64,000 bases of DNA from Gaiellasilicea sp963794385 (GTDB lineage Bacteria; Actinomycetota; Thermoleophilia; Gaiellales; Gaiellaceae), in the NCBI GenBank assembly GCA_963794385.1, contig CAWCDT010000015.1, forward strand, positions 31,187 to 95,186, in the 5' to 3' direction. Both the position numbers and the translations under genes were made by a program. Positions 1 to 7,116 of this stretch are shown here, piece after piece. Below the pieces are notes generated by a model, which worked only from the letters and a program-made list of their open reading frames with translations, was not told where the DNA came from and made no database searches. Positions within the stretch are counted from its first letter, which is position 1, and the number at the start of each line of letters is the position of its first letter.

Positions 1-64
1 GGGCCAGCAACGAGGTGAAGTACTGCTCGGGGAGGCGCTCGATCCGATCCGGCCGCGGCCGCAC
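1..64 (-). CDS. N-terminus of a probable PLP-dependent aminotransferase, cut by the window edge
   Basis: A minus-strand reading frame enters from the left edge. It starts at a GTG (64-62) and reads VRPRPDRIERLPEQYFTSLLA before the sequence ends. The piece 'RLPEQYFTSLL' resembles the extreme N-terminus of class I/II aminotransferases of the aspartate/LL-diaminopimelate aminotransferase type, where an Arg-Leu-Pro segment precedes the first helix. It lies 9 nt downstream of the PLD gene on the same strand, so it is probably the third gene of an operon with the glycosylase and PLD genes. Only about 21 residues are visible, so the family call is weak. Confidence 0.35.
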   Translation of the reverse strand, partial: MRPRPDRIERLPEQYFTSLLA

Positions 65-73
65 GGAGCGACT

Positions 74-1141
74 CTAGACAGGCGTAGGTGCCGGCGGCTG
101 CTCGGGCAGCGTCACGAGCGGGTAGAGCGCCCGGATCTCGTCCACGAACGCGGCCAGCCGGTCCGCGCTCTCCGCGTCCCTGAACTCGAGCACGTTTTCG
201 GCGTTCAGCTCGCCCGAATGGGAGAGATTGAAGCTGCCGAGGAACGCGACGTCGTCGGCGACGGTGACCTTCGCGTGCATGAAGTCGTGGACGGTCCCGG
301 GCGCCCACCTCGTCGACGGCTTGCCGGCGAAGCGAGCGGCCTCGAGGAAGCGCCGGAGCGCCGGGACCTTCCAGCTCGCGTTCCCGTTCAGCTGCCACTG
401 GTACAGGACCCCGTCGACCTGGGTGTCGTCGACGACCCCGGCGAGGTCGACCTTCCCGTCCGAGCACACCTCCGCGAGCGTGCCGAGGATCGGACCGGAG
501 CTGAGGACCGGCGACGCGACCCTGACCCGCCGCTTCGCCTGGCCGATCCGCTTCGCGATCCGGTGCGCGAGCGCCTCGCCGTGCTCGGGCGTGAACCACG
601 TCCGCACCTCGATGCCGTCGACGTCGACCGGCCGCGGCTCGACCTTGCCCGAGCCGACCACGTCGCCGGTCTCCCACAGCTCGTCGAAGTTGAGCCCGTA
701 CGCGAGCGCGAGCTTCGGCGAGCGGACGATCGCGACGACGTTCTCCTGGCGCGACCACGAGTCCTGGGTCCAGTTCATCGAGCCCGTCCAGACCGTCTCG
801 CGGTCGCGGATCGCGTACTTGTGGTGCATGAGGTCGGGGATGCCCGGGATCGCGCGGGTCGGAATCGGGAGCGCCTCGAGCAGCTCCGGAACGGTTCCGG
901 GCGGCGGCGGAACGGGGATCGGCCCGGGGTGGTCGACGTTGTAGGCGAGCCGGACGGCGACGCCGCGATCCTGTGCCGCGAGCAAGGCCGCCGTGACGAG
1001 CTCGGCCGCCTCGTCCTGGAGGCGGATGTCGTAGAGCGCCAGCTCGAGCGAGCGCTCGGCCGAAGCCATGAACTCGGTGACCTGCCGCGCGACGTCCTCG
1101 GCGGACTGGCCGCCGTCGCGGTACGTACGGAGCTCGATCAA
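74..1141 (-). CDS. Phospholipase D-family protein with two HKD motifs
   Basis: 355 residues with the two half-sites of a PLD-fold enzyme. The first is HHKYAIRD followed by GSMN (about residues 106-125). The second is HAKVTVADD followed by GSFN (about 288-305). Each supplies the His and Lys that form the active site in this superfamily, which includes phospholipases, cardiolipin synthases and nucleases. There is no signal peptide or membrane segment, so a cytoplasmic enzyme, possibly a nuclease, fits better than a cardiolipin synthase. The start is TTG and overlaps the TGA of the upstream HhH-GPD glycosylase by 4 nt, so the two are translationally coupled; this pairing favours a role with DNA. 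The substrate cannot be told from sequence. Confidence 0.85.
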   Translation of the reverse strand: MIELRTYRDGGQSAEDVARQVTEFMASAERSLELALYDIRLQDEAAELVTAALLAAQDRGVAVRLAYNVDHPGPIPVPPPPGTVPELLEALPIPTRAIPGIPDLMHHKYAIRDRETVWTGSMNWTQDSWSRQENVVAIVRSPKLALAYGLNFDELWETGDVVGSGKVEPRPVDVDGIEVRTWFTPEHGEALAHRIAKRIGQAKRRVRVASPVLSSGPILGTLAEVCSDGKVDLAGVVDDTQVDGVLYQWQLNGNASWKVPALRRFLEAARFAGKPSTRWAPGTVHDFMHAKVTVADDVAFLGSFNLSHSGELNAENVLEFRDAESADRLAAFVDEIRALYPLVTLPEQPPAPTPV

Positions 1142-1692
1142 GCGCGCGCCGCGCGCAGGGAGGCCTTGTGGGCGCGCTTGGCCGCCTGGTACTCGGCCAG
1201 CGCCTCCGGCGTGTCGACGTCGCCCAGCGTTGGATGGTCGGGCACGAGCGGGAGGGCGACGGCGACGTCGAACCGCTTCGCGAGCACCGAGCCGAGCGCC
1301 TTCACTTTCATCTCGCCGAATCCGGGCAGCGCCTCGATCCGCCGCTTCAGCTCGGTCGCGTCGCCGGCCTCAGTCCAGATCCTGGCGGCGTCGCCACCGT
1401 ATTCGTCGGCCACGACCGCGGCGAGCTCCTGCACCCGCTTCGCCATGTTGCCGGGGAAGCGGTGGATCGCGGGCCGCTCGCGGAACACCTCGTCGAGGCG
1501 CTGCGGGTCGGTGCCCGCGATCGTCGCCGCGTCGAGGCCGCCCATGCGCTGCTTCAGCTTGAGCGGGCCGGAGAACGCGGTCGGGACGGTGACCTGCTGG
1601 TCGAGGACGAAGCCGATCAGAAGCGCGAGCGGGTCGGATGAGATCAGCTCGTCCGCTTCGGCGTTCCCGGTGAAGTGGAGCACGGCCGCCAC
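1138..1692 (-). CDS. HhH-GPD superfamily base-excision repair protein
   Basis: 184 residues of the small actinobacterial HhH-GPD family. The N-terminal part reads ISSDPLALLIGFVLDQQVTV, which matches the helix opening the HhH-GPD fold. A helix-hairpin-helix loop (LPGFGEMKVKAL, about residues 128-139) would bind the DNA backbone. No Cys4 iron-sulfur cluster is present, unlike EndoIII. The family is assumed to remove damaged bases, but the lesion is unknown. It is the first gene of a minus-strand operon with the PLD protein, overlapping it by 4 nt. The start ATG lies 35 nt from the start of the divergent phytase-like gene, so promoters must overlap here. Confidence 0.8.
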   Translation of the reverse strand: MAAVLHFTGNAEADELISSDPLALLIGFVLDQQVTVPTAFSGPLKLKQRMGGLDAATIAGTDPQRLDEVFRERPAIHRFPGNMAKRVQELAAVVADEYGGDAARIWTEAGDATELKRRIEALPGFGEMKVKALGSVLAKRFDVAVALPLVPDHPTLGDVDTPEALAEYQAAKRAHKASLRAARA

Positions 1693-1726
1693 GGTTCGAT
1701 CCTAGCGAGCCGGGTACGAGCGAGGC

Positions 1727-2950
1727 ATGCCCGATCCGGTTGAGAAGGCCGAGGATCTCGCCCAGGAGGTCGAGGGGGGTCGCAGCGAGCGCACGCCGTG
1801 GCTCGCGCTCGGCGGCGTCCACGTCGCCGTCGCCGCGCTCGTCGGCGTCGTGCTCGCGATCGTCTTCGCGGTGTACCTGCTTGCCGCGGTCACGCCCGCC
1901 GCAGCCGGCCCAGGGAAGAAACCGGGCACTGCGGGGCCGAAGACCGAGCTCCAGTTCCTCGGCCAGCAGATCATCCCGACCGGGACGCAGTTCCAGGGCA
2001 CCCAGTTCGGCGGCCTCTCGGGCCTTGCCTACGACGAGCGCCGCGGCGTCTTCTACGCCTTCTCCGACGACCAGGTGAACGTGCGCTTCTACACGCTCAG
2101 GATCGACGTCTCGAGCGGCGTGCCGGCGGTCCAGATCGTCGCGGTGACGACGATCCGCGACGCGACCGGCCAGCCCTTCGCCCCCCAGACGGTCGACCCG
2201 GAAGGGCTTGCGCTCACGAAGGACGACACGCTCGTCCTCACGTCCGAGGGCTTCGCCGTCCGCCTGATAGATCCTTGGGTGCGAGAGTTCTCCCTCGACG
2301 GCCGTCAGCTCCGCCCGCTGCCGGTCCCCGGCGCCTTCCTCCCCAACGCCGCCGGCACCCGCGGCGTGCGCCAGAACCTCGGCTTCGAGAGCGCGGGGAC
2401 GCCGCCGAACGGGCGTTTCGTCTACACCGGCACCGAGAACGCGCTGGCGCAGGACGGTCCACCGGCGACGCTCGCGGCCGGGAGCCCCGCGAGGCTGCTT
2501 CGCTACAACCTGCAGACCGGGAGGCTCGACCGGCAGTACGTCTACTCGACCGACCCGATCGCCCAGCCGCCCGTCCCGCCGACCCAGTTCGCCGTCAACG
2601 GGCTCGTCGAGCTGCTGCCGCTCAACAATCAGTTCCTGCTCGCGATGGAACGCTCCTTCTCGGTCGGTGCGCCCGGGACGGGGAACACGATCAAGCTCTA
2701 CCGGGTTGCCCTGCCCGGAGCGGACGACGTGAACGGGTTCGACAGCCTCGCGACGCTGCTCGGCGGCCTCCAGCCGGTCGCGAAGACGCTTCTCCTCGAC
2801 CTCGACTCGCTCGGGCTGCCGCTCGACAACGTCGAGGGGATGGCGTTCGGGCCGACCCTGCCCGACGGACGGCGCTCACTCGTCCTCGTCAGCGACAACA
2901 ACTTCGCCCCGGCGCAGTTCACGCAGTTCCTGCTCTTCGCCGTCGGCTAG
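1727..2950 (+). CDS. Exported or membrane-anchored phytase-like domain protein
   Basis: 407 residues. The N-terminus is charged and cytoplasmic (about 25 residues), followed by a strong hydrophobic helix (about 28-52, VAALVGVVLAIVFAVYLLAA). The rest is an extracytoplasmic six-bladed propeller of the esterase-like-activity-of-phytase family. Telling pieces are GLSGLAYDERRGVFYAFSDD near the start of the domain, DPEGLALTKDDTLVLTSEG in the middle and DNVEGMAFGPTLPDGRRSLV near the end. These Asp/Glu-rich loops bind calcium in related proteins. There is no cleavage site of the usual type, so it may stay anchored. The enzymatic role in this family is mostly untested. It is divergent from the DNA-repair operon and followed 32 nt later by the cyclase gene. 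Confidence 0.8.
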   Translation: MPDPVEKAEDLAQEVEGGRSERTPWLALGGVHVAVAALVGVVLAIVFAVYLLAAVTPAAAGPGKKPGTAGPKTELQFLGQQIIPTGTQFQGTQFGGLSGLAYDERRGVFYAFSDDQVNVRFYTLRIDVSSGVPAVQIVAVTTIRDATGQPFAPQTVDPEGLALTKDDTLVLTSEGFAVRLIDPWVREFSLDGRQLRPLPVPGAFLPNAAGTRGVRQNLGFESAGTPPNGRFVYTGTENALAQDGPPATLAAGSPARLLRYNLQTGRLDRQYVYSTDPIAQPPVPPTQFAVNGLVELLPLNNQFLLAMERSFSVGAPGTGNTIKLYRVALPGADDVNGFDSLATLLGGLQPVAKTLLLDLDSLGLPLDNVEGMAFGPTLPDGRRSLVLVSDNNFAPAQFTQFLLFAVG

Positions 2951-2970
2951 TAACGCTCGCGGACTCTCCC

Positions 2971-2976
2971 TAGACT
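2971..2976 (+). promoter_or_regulatory. -10 element placing transcription start at the cyclase start codon
   Basis: TAGACT sits exactly 6 nt before ATG 2983. A start site about 7 nt downstream of the -10 would coincide with the A of the ATG, giving a leaderless mRNA. No Shine-Dalgarno sequence is present. Confidence 0.5.
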
Positions 2977-2982
2977 CGTTTT

Positions 2983-5900
2983 ATGGTCCGTAAGACGGTC
3001 ACGCTCGTCTTTTGCGACGTGGAGGACTCGACCCCGCTCGGGGAGCAGCTCGATCCCGAAGTGCTGCGGAGCGTGTGGTCGAGCTATCACGAGACGGCGC
3101 GCGAGGTGCTGGAGTGCCACGGCGCGACGATCGAGAAGTTCGTCGGCGACGCGGTCATGGCCGTCTTCGGCATCCCGCTCGTGCACGAGGACGATGCGCT
3201 GCGCGCCGTCCGGGCGGCGGTCGAGCTGCGCCAGGCGATCGCCGGCCTGAACGACCGGCTCGAGGATGACTACGGAGTCCGGATCAAGGTGCGCACCGGC
3301 GTCAACACCGGCGAGGTGATCGCGGGCGATCCGGAGCAGGGCCAAGCGTTCGCGACCGGCGACCCGGTCGTCGTCGCGCAGCGGCTGGAGGCAACGGCGG
3401 CCGGCGGCGAGATTCTCGTCGCCGACTCGACGATCCAGCTCGTCCGGGACGCCGTCACCGTCGAGCCGGTGCCGCCGCTGGAGCTGAAGGGCAAGTCGGA
3501 GCCCGTAGCCGCCTGGCGGCTGATCGACGTCGACCACCGCGCGGCGGGCGTGGCTCGCCGGATGGATTCGCCCCTCGTCGGCCGGGTCGCCGAGCTGGCG
3601 CTCCTCAGGCAGGAGCTCGAGCGCGTCACGACCGAGCGGACGTGCCGAGTCGTGACGATCCTCGGCGAGCCGGGCGTCGGCAAGTCCCGCCTCGCGGCCG
3701 AGCTCGTGACGTCGGCGGGGGAGGACGTGCTCGCACTCGAGGGGAAGTGCCTCCCGTACGGCAACGGGATCACGTACTGGCCGCTGGTCGAGATCGTGCG
3801 TCGGCTCGACCTCGCGGACTTGCTTGCCGGCGAGGAGGAGGGAGAGACGATCCACAGCCGCATCCTCGAGGCGATCGGCCGGGCCGAGCCGCGCTCCCGG
3901 AGCGACGAGCTCTACTGGGCGGTGCGCCGCCTGCTCGAGACGCTCGCGCGGGAGCGACCGGTCGTGCTCCTGCTCGACGACGTCCAGTGGGCGGAGCCCG
4001 CTTTTCTCGACCTCGTCGAGTACCTCGCCGGCTGGTGCCGCGACGCGCCGATCCTCGTCTGCTGCATGGCGCGTCCGGACCTGGCCGAGCTTCGTCCGGC
4101 CTGGGCTGCCGGGCCCTCGACGATCCAGCTCGCGCCGCTGGGGCGGGACGAGTCCCGGAAGCTGCTCGAGCAGCTGGCCGGGCCGCTCGACGAGGAGGCC
4201 GCCGACGCCGTGGGCCGCGCGACCGCCGGCAACCCGCTCTTCCTCGAGGAGATGCTGCGCATGCTGATCGAGGACGGCGTGCTGGTCGAGCGCGATGGAC
4301 GCCTTCAACCCCTGACGGAGGTCGACTCGTTGCGCGTGCCCGGGACCGTGCAGGCCGTCCTCGCGGCGCGCCTCGACCTCCTCGAGCCGGAGGAGCTCGC
4401 CGTGCTGCAGCGGGCCGCCGTGATGGGTCAGGTGTTTCTCTGGGGAGCGGTCGCCGAGCTCACCCCGGCCGAGCAGGTCGGAGAGGTCTCCCGCCATCTG
4501 CAGGCGCTCGTCCGCAAGCAGCTGATCCGCCCCGACCGGCGCAGCTTCGTCGGCGAGGACGGTTTCCGGTTCGGGCACATCCTCATCCGCGACGCAGCCT
4601 ACGAGTCGATGCCGAAGCAGGTCCGTGCGGTGTTTCACGAGCAGTTCGCCGGCTGGGTCGAGACGCGCGTCGGCGAGCGCACCGACCTCGACGAGATCAT
4701 CGGCCACCACCTCGAGCAGGCGTATCGCTATCGCACCGAGCTCGGGCCGGCCGGTCGCGTCGAGTCCGAACTGGCGGCCAGGGCCGCGGTCCCGCTCACC
4801 CGCGCCGGGCGCCGCGCGCTGACGCGGGGCGACCCCTCGGCGGCGATCGGACTGCTCGAGCGGGCGATCGCACTCGAGACGGCTCCCGACCTCCTCCTCG
4901 ACCTCGCCGAGGCGCAGGTCCAGCAAGGGCAGGTACACGAGGCCGAGGAGTCCTACCGAGCCGCGATCGAAGCGTCGGTCGCGGCGGACAACGTCCGCTG
5001 TGCGCTACGGGGCCGGCTCGGGCTGGGCCAGATCGCGCTGCTCTCCCGGGGCGACGTGCGGGTGGAGGATCTGGCCGACGAGGTGGCACGCGCGCTCCCG
5101 GAGTTCGAGGCCGCGGGGGACGACGCCACCGTCGCACGGCTGATGGCGCAGCTCGCGGTCGCGTACTGGTGGCGGTGCCAGACGGTGGCGATGCAGGACG
5201 CGCTCGAGCGGGCTCTCGTGCACGCCCGCAAGGCAGGCGACGAACGGCTGGCGGCGGACGTCGCCGTGTACTTCGGCTTCGCCGCGGTGATCGGGCCGCT
5301 TCCCGTCGCAGAGGGCCGTCGCTTCATCTCCCGCACGGTCGAGGACATGCTCGAGGACACGTCCTCGAAAGGGATGCTCCTATTGACCGCCGCAGTGCTG
5401 GCTGCGATGGCCGCGGACTTCGACGAAGCCCGCCGGCTGGCAGCACGCGGGACCGAGATCCTCGACGCGCTGGGCCGCAGCGTCGGGCTTGCCGCGATCA
5501 GCACGTGGACGAGCATGATCGACCTGCTCGCCGGCGACGCGCGGACCGCCGAGGAGACACTACGCAGCGCGCTCATGGAGCTCGAGGCGGCCGGTCAGCG
5601 GGCGAACCTGGCGTCGGTCGCCGCGCAGCTCGCCGAGACGCTCGTCGCCGCGGGCCGGTATGACGATGCTGCGCGCTACGCCGCGATGAGCGAGCGCGCC
5701 GCCGCGCCCGACGACATCCACGCGCAGATCGCCTGGCGCGTAGCGCGGGCGAAGGCCTCTGCCGGTCTCGGCGCCGCGAAGCGGGCGGAGGCGGTCGCGC
5801 AGGACGCGATCGATCTCGCCGCGAAGACCGATTCGACGTTCCTGATGGCCGATGCGCTCGAGGCGCTGGCCTCGGCTGCGGAGGCGGCCGGGCGCAGTGA

Positions 5901-6018
5901 GGATGCCGCGACCGCGGCTGCCGAGGCACTCCAGCTCTACGAGGCGAAGGGGAACGCCGCAGCCGCCGCGCGGGTCAGCCGTCGATGGGCGGGACGTACA
6001 GCGTCGACCCGGCGGTGA
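2983..6018 (+). CDS. Class III nucleotide cyclase domain fused to AAA/STAND-type ATPase and TPR region
   Basis: 1011 residues in three parts. Residues 1-185 are a class III adenylate/guanylate cyclase domain: VTLVFCDVEDSTPLGE carries the first metal-binding Asp, KFVGDAVMAVFG the second metal and turn region, and VRTGVNTGEVIAGD the GTGVN-like motif. Residues about 195-480 form a P-loop ATPase with Walker A GEPGVGKS (about 228-235) and a Walker B with DDVQWAE. The C-terminal 450 residues are helical TPR-like repeats rich in Ala and Glu. This architecture is common in actinobacteria and is thought to link a signal sensed by the ATPase/TPR part to cyclic nucleotide output or to act as a regulator. 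The last 44 nt overlap the end of the convergent borosin methyltransferase gene. Confidence 0.88.
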   Translation: MVRKTVTLVFCDVEDSTPLGEQLDPEVLRSVWSSYHETAREVLECHGATIEKFVGDAVMAVFGIPLVHEDDALRAVRAAVELRQAIAGLNDRLEDDYGVRIKVRTGVNTGEVIAGDPEQGQAFATGDPVVVAQRLEATAAGGEILVADSTIQLVRDAVTVEPVPPLELKGKSEPVAAWRLIDVDHRAAGVARRMDSPLVGRVAELALLRQELERVTTERTCRVVTILGEPGVGKSRLAAELVTSAGEDVLALEGKCLPYGNGITYWPLVEIVRRLDLADLLAGEEEGETIHSRILEAIGRAEPRSRSDELYWAVRRLLETLARERPVVLLLDDVQWAEPAFLDLVEYLAGWCRDAPILVCCMARPDLAELRPAWAAGPSTIQLAPLGRDESRKLLEQLAGPLDEEAADAVGRATAGNPLFLEEMLRMLIEDGVLVERDGRLQPLTEVDSLRVPGTVQAVLAARLDLLEPEELAVLQRAAVMGQVFLWGAVAELTPAEQVGEVSRHLQALVRKQLIRPDRRSFVGEDGFRFGHILIRDAAYESMPKQVRAVFHEQFAGWVETRVGERTDLDEIIGHHLEQAYRYRTELGPAGRVESELAARAAVPLTRAGRRALTRGDPSAAIGLLERAIALETAPDLLLDLAEAQVQQGQVHEAEESYRAAIEASVAADNVRCALRGRLGLGQIALLSRGDVRVEDLADEVARALPEFEAAGDDATVARLMAQLAVAYWWRCQTVAMQDALERALVHARKAGDERLAADVAVYFGFAAVIGPLPVAEGRRFISRTVEDMLEDTSSKGMLLLTAAVLAAMAADFDEARRLAARGTEILDALGRSVGLAAISTWTSMIDLLAGDARTAEETLRSALMELEAAGQRANLASVAAQLAETLVAAGRYDDAARYAAMSERAAAPDDIHAQIAWRVARAKASAGLGAAKRAEAVAQDAIDLAAKTDSTFLMADALEALASAAEAAGRSEDAATAAAEALQLYEAKGNAAAAARVSRRWAGRTASTRR

Positions 6019-6703
6019 CCGCGCCGGCGAGCTCGTCGAGGGGGACCGGGCGGACGAGCGGGGCGACTCCGGGGTAGCTCGACGCCTCGTACACGACCAC
6101 CTCGTGGTCGGCGGGGTAGAGCGCGAGCAGCGCGTCGACGAGCGCCCCGAGAGAGGGCGACGTCGGCTCGGCTGTGTGGTCGCCGCTGCCGACCACTCCC
6201 ACTTGCCAGAGGACGAGCCCGGCGCGAGTCTCCACGGCGGGCCGGTGCTCGAGGAATCTCGTCGCCTCGTAGCTTTGGCATCCCGACACGGCCGGGTCGA
6301 CGCCGAGATCGGCGAACAGGCAGTCCTCGGCCGAGATGCCCGGCAGCATCTCGGCGGGGAATCCTTCGGCGCGCGCCTGCGCGATCGCCTCGTGCGAGGG
6401 AAGCACGAACATCCCCGGATGACCGTAGAACGCGGCACACACCCGCCGCCCCGCTCGGACCGGCTCGAGGATGGCTTCGACCATGCGCGCGTAGGCGATG
6501 CGCCGCTGCTCGCCTTCGACGTAGCAGTCCGCGAGCGTCCGGGCGCTCGGATTCAGCTGCTCGACCGCCTGGCTCGAGATCGGGTCCGGGACGAGGTAGA
6601 GCACCTCGTCGGCCGCCTCGATCGCGGCGCGCGCCTCGACGGTGAGCCGCGCCGCCCCGATGCCCGTGCCGACGACGACGAGTGAGCCCTGGACTGCGTT
6701 CAG
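5975..6703 (-). CDS. Borosin-type alpha-N-methyltransferase (tetrapyrrole-methylase fold), split form
   Basis: About 242 residues with the tetrapyrrole-methylase fold in the version used for backbone N-methylation of borosin peptides. The N-terminus GSLVVVGTGIG is the SAM-binding loop. The family core follows: VCAAFYGHPGMFVLPSHEAI (about 112-131), LPGISAEDCLFADLGVDP (about 144-161), CQSYEATRFL and LVLWQVGVVG. The C-terminal run DHEVVVYEA and the closing STLYVPP match the SonM-type enzymes of split borosins. The frame has no ATG, GTG or TTG that keeps the SAM loop; the only candidate is CTG 6703-6701, which overlaps the TGA of the precursor gene as CTGA, so translation is probably coupled. By homology it would methylate amide nitrogens in the C-terminus of the adjacent precursor in the cytoplasm. 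Confidence 0.85.
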   Translation of the reverse strand: MNAVQGSLVVVGTGIGAARLTVEARAAIEAADEVLYLVPDPISSQAVEQLNPSARTLADCYVEGEQRRIAYARMVEAILEPVRAGRRVCAAFYGHPGMFVLPSHEAIAQARAEGFPAEMLPGISAEDCLFADLGVDPAVSGCQSYEATRFLEHRPAVETRAGLVLWQVGVVGSGDHTAEPTSPSLGALVDALLALYPADHEVVVYEASSYPGVAPLVRPVPLDELAGAVTAGSTLYVPPIDG

Positions 6704-6969
6704 ATGGGCGGGAAGACGACGCAGATGATGATCGCGCCGCTCGACCCGGTTACCGAGTTGATGTGCTTCTCGATCGCCTGGAGATCGGAGGAGTTGAGCA
6801 GTGCCGCGGCCTCCTTGCCGAGGTAGCCACCTTCCCCGACGTCCCGTCGTCCGATGTAGCCGGCGCGATTCGCGCGATAGTCCCGCAGGTTCGTCCCCTC
6901 GAGCAGCTCGAGGAAGAACTTCCGCAGCTGCTCACCGGTTGTCAGCTCGGTCGACTCAGGGTCGTCCAT
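6700..6969 (-). CDS. Putative split-borosin precursor peptide
   Basis: 89 residues. The start ATG 6969 is chosen because GGGAGG lies 6 nt upstream; a longer TTG start at 7017 has no ribosome binding site. The N-terminal two thirds are helical and resemble the borosin-binding domain of split precursors: EQLRKFFLELLEGTNLRDY, then EAAALLNSSDLQAIEKHI. After a flexible Gly/Ser link (SVTGSSG) the protein ends in AIIICVVFPPI, a short hydrophobic stretch rich in beta-branched residues. That is the expected core, where backbone amides would be methylated. The gene directly precedes the methyltransferase and overlaps it by a few bases. The precursor call rests on position, size and domain pattern, not on identity to a known peptide. 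Confidence 0.78.
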   Translation of the reverse strand: MDDPESTELTTGEQLRKFFLELLEGTNLRDYRANRAGYIGRRDVGEGGYLGKEAAALLNSSDLQAIEKHINSVTGSSGAIIICVVFPPI

Positions 6970-7035
6970 GCCGTTCCTCCCAAGAAGCTTTCGGATCCAC
7001 GCCCACAGCCGCTGCAAGTACCGCTTGATCGCGCA

Positions 7036-7064
7036 ACGCTACAAGCCTGCCCGGCGTGGGTCAA
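7036..7064 (-). promoter_or_regulatory. Promoter of the borosin operon
   Basis: On the minus strand TTGACC (7064-7059) is followed after exactly 17 nt by TAGCGT (7041-7036). This is a good housekeeping -35/-10 pair for actinobacteria. The predicted start near 7029 gives a leader of about 60 nt before ATG 6969. It faces the divergent acylase gene. Confidence 0.6.
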
Positions 7065-7116
7065 CGTTTGCGCTCGCGCCTGCGGAGGGAAGAATCCCGG
7101 CGCGGAGAGGAGAAGG

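Noticed and set aside
2947..4938. Long open frames on the strand opposite the cyclase, Lhr and acylase genes (for example 663 aa at 2947-4938 and 778 aa at 7462-9798)
   Set aside because: Arg/Asp/Gly-rich translations with no domain, exactly antisense to well-supported genes; shadows of high GC codon use.
6682..7116. Upstream extension of the acylase reading frame to 6682
   Set aside because: The extension runs antisense through the borosin precursor; the signal peptide and ribosome binding site fix the start at 7117.
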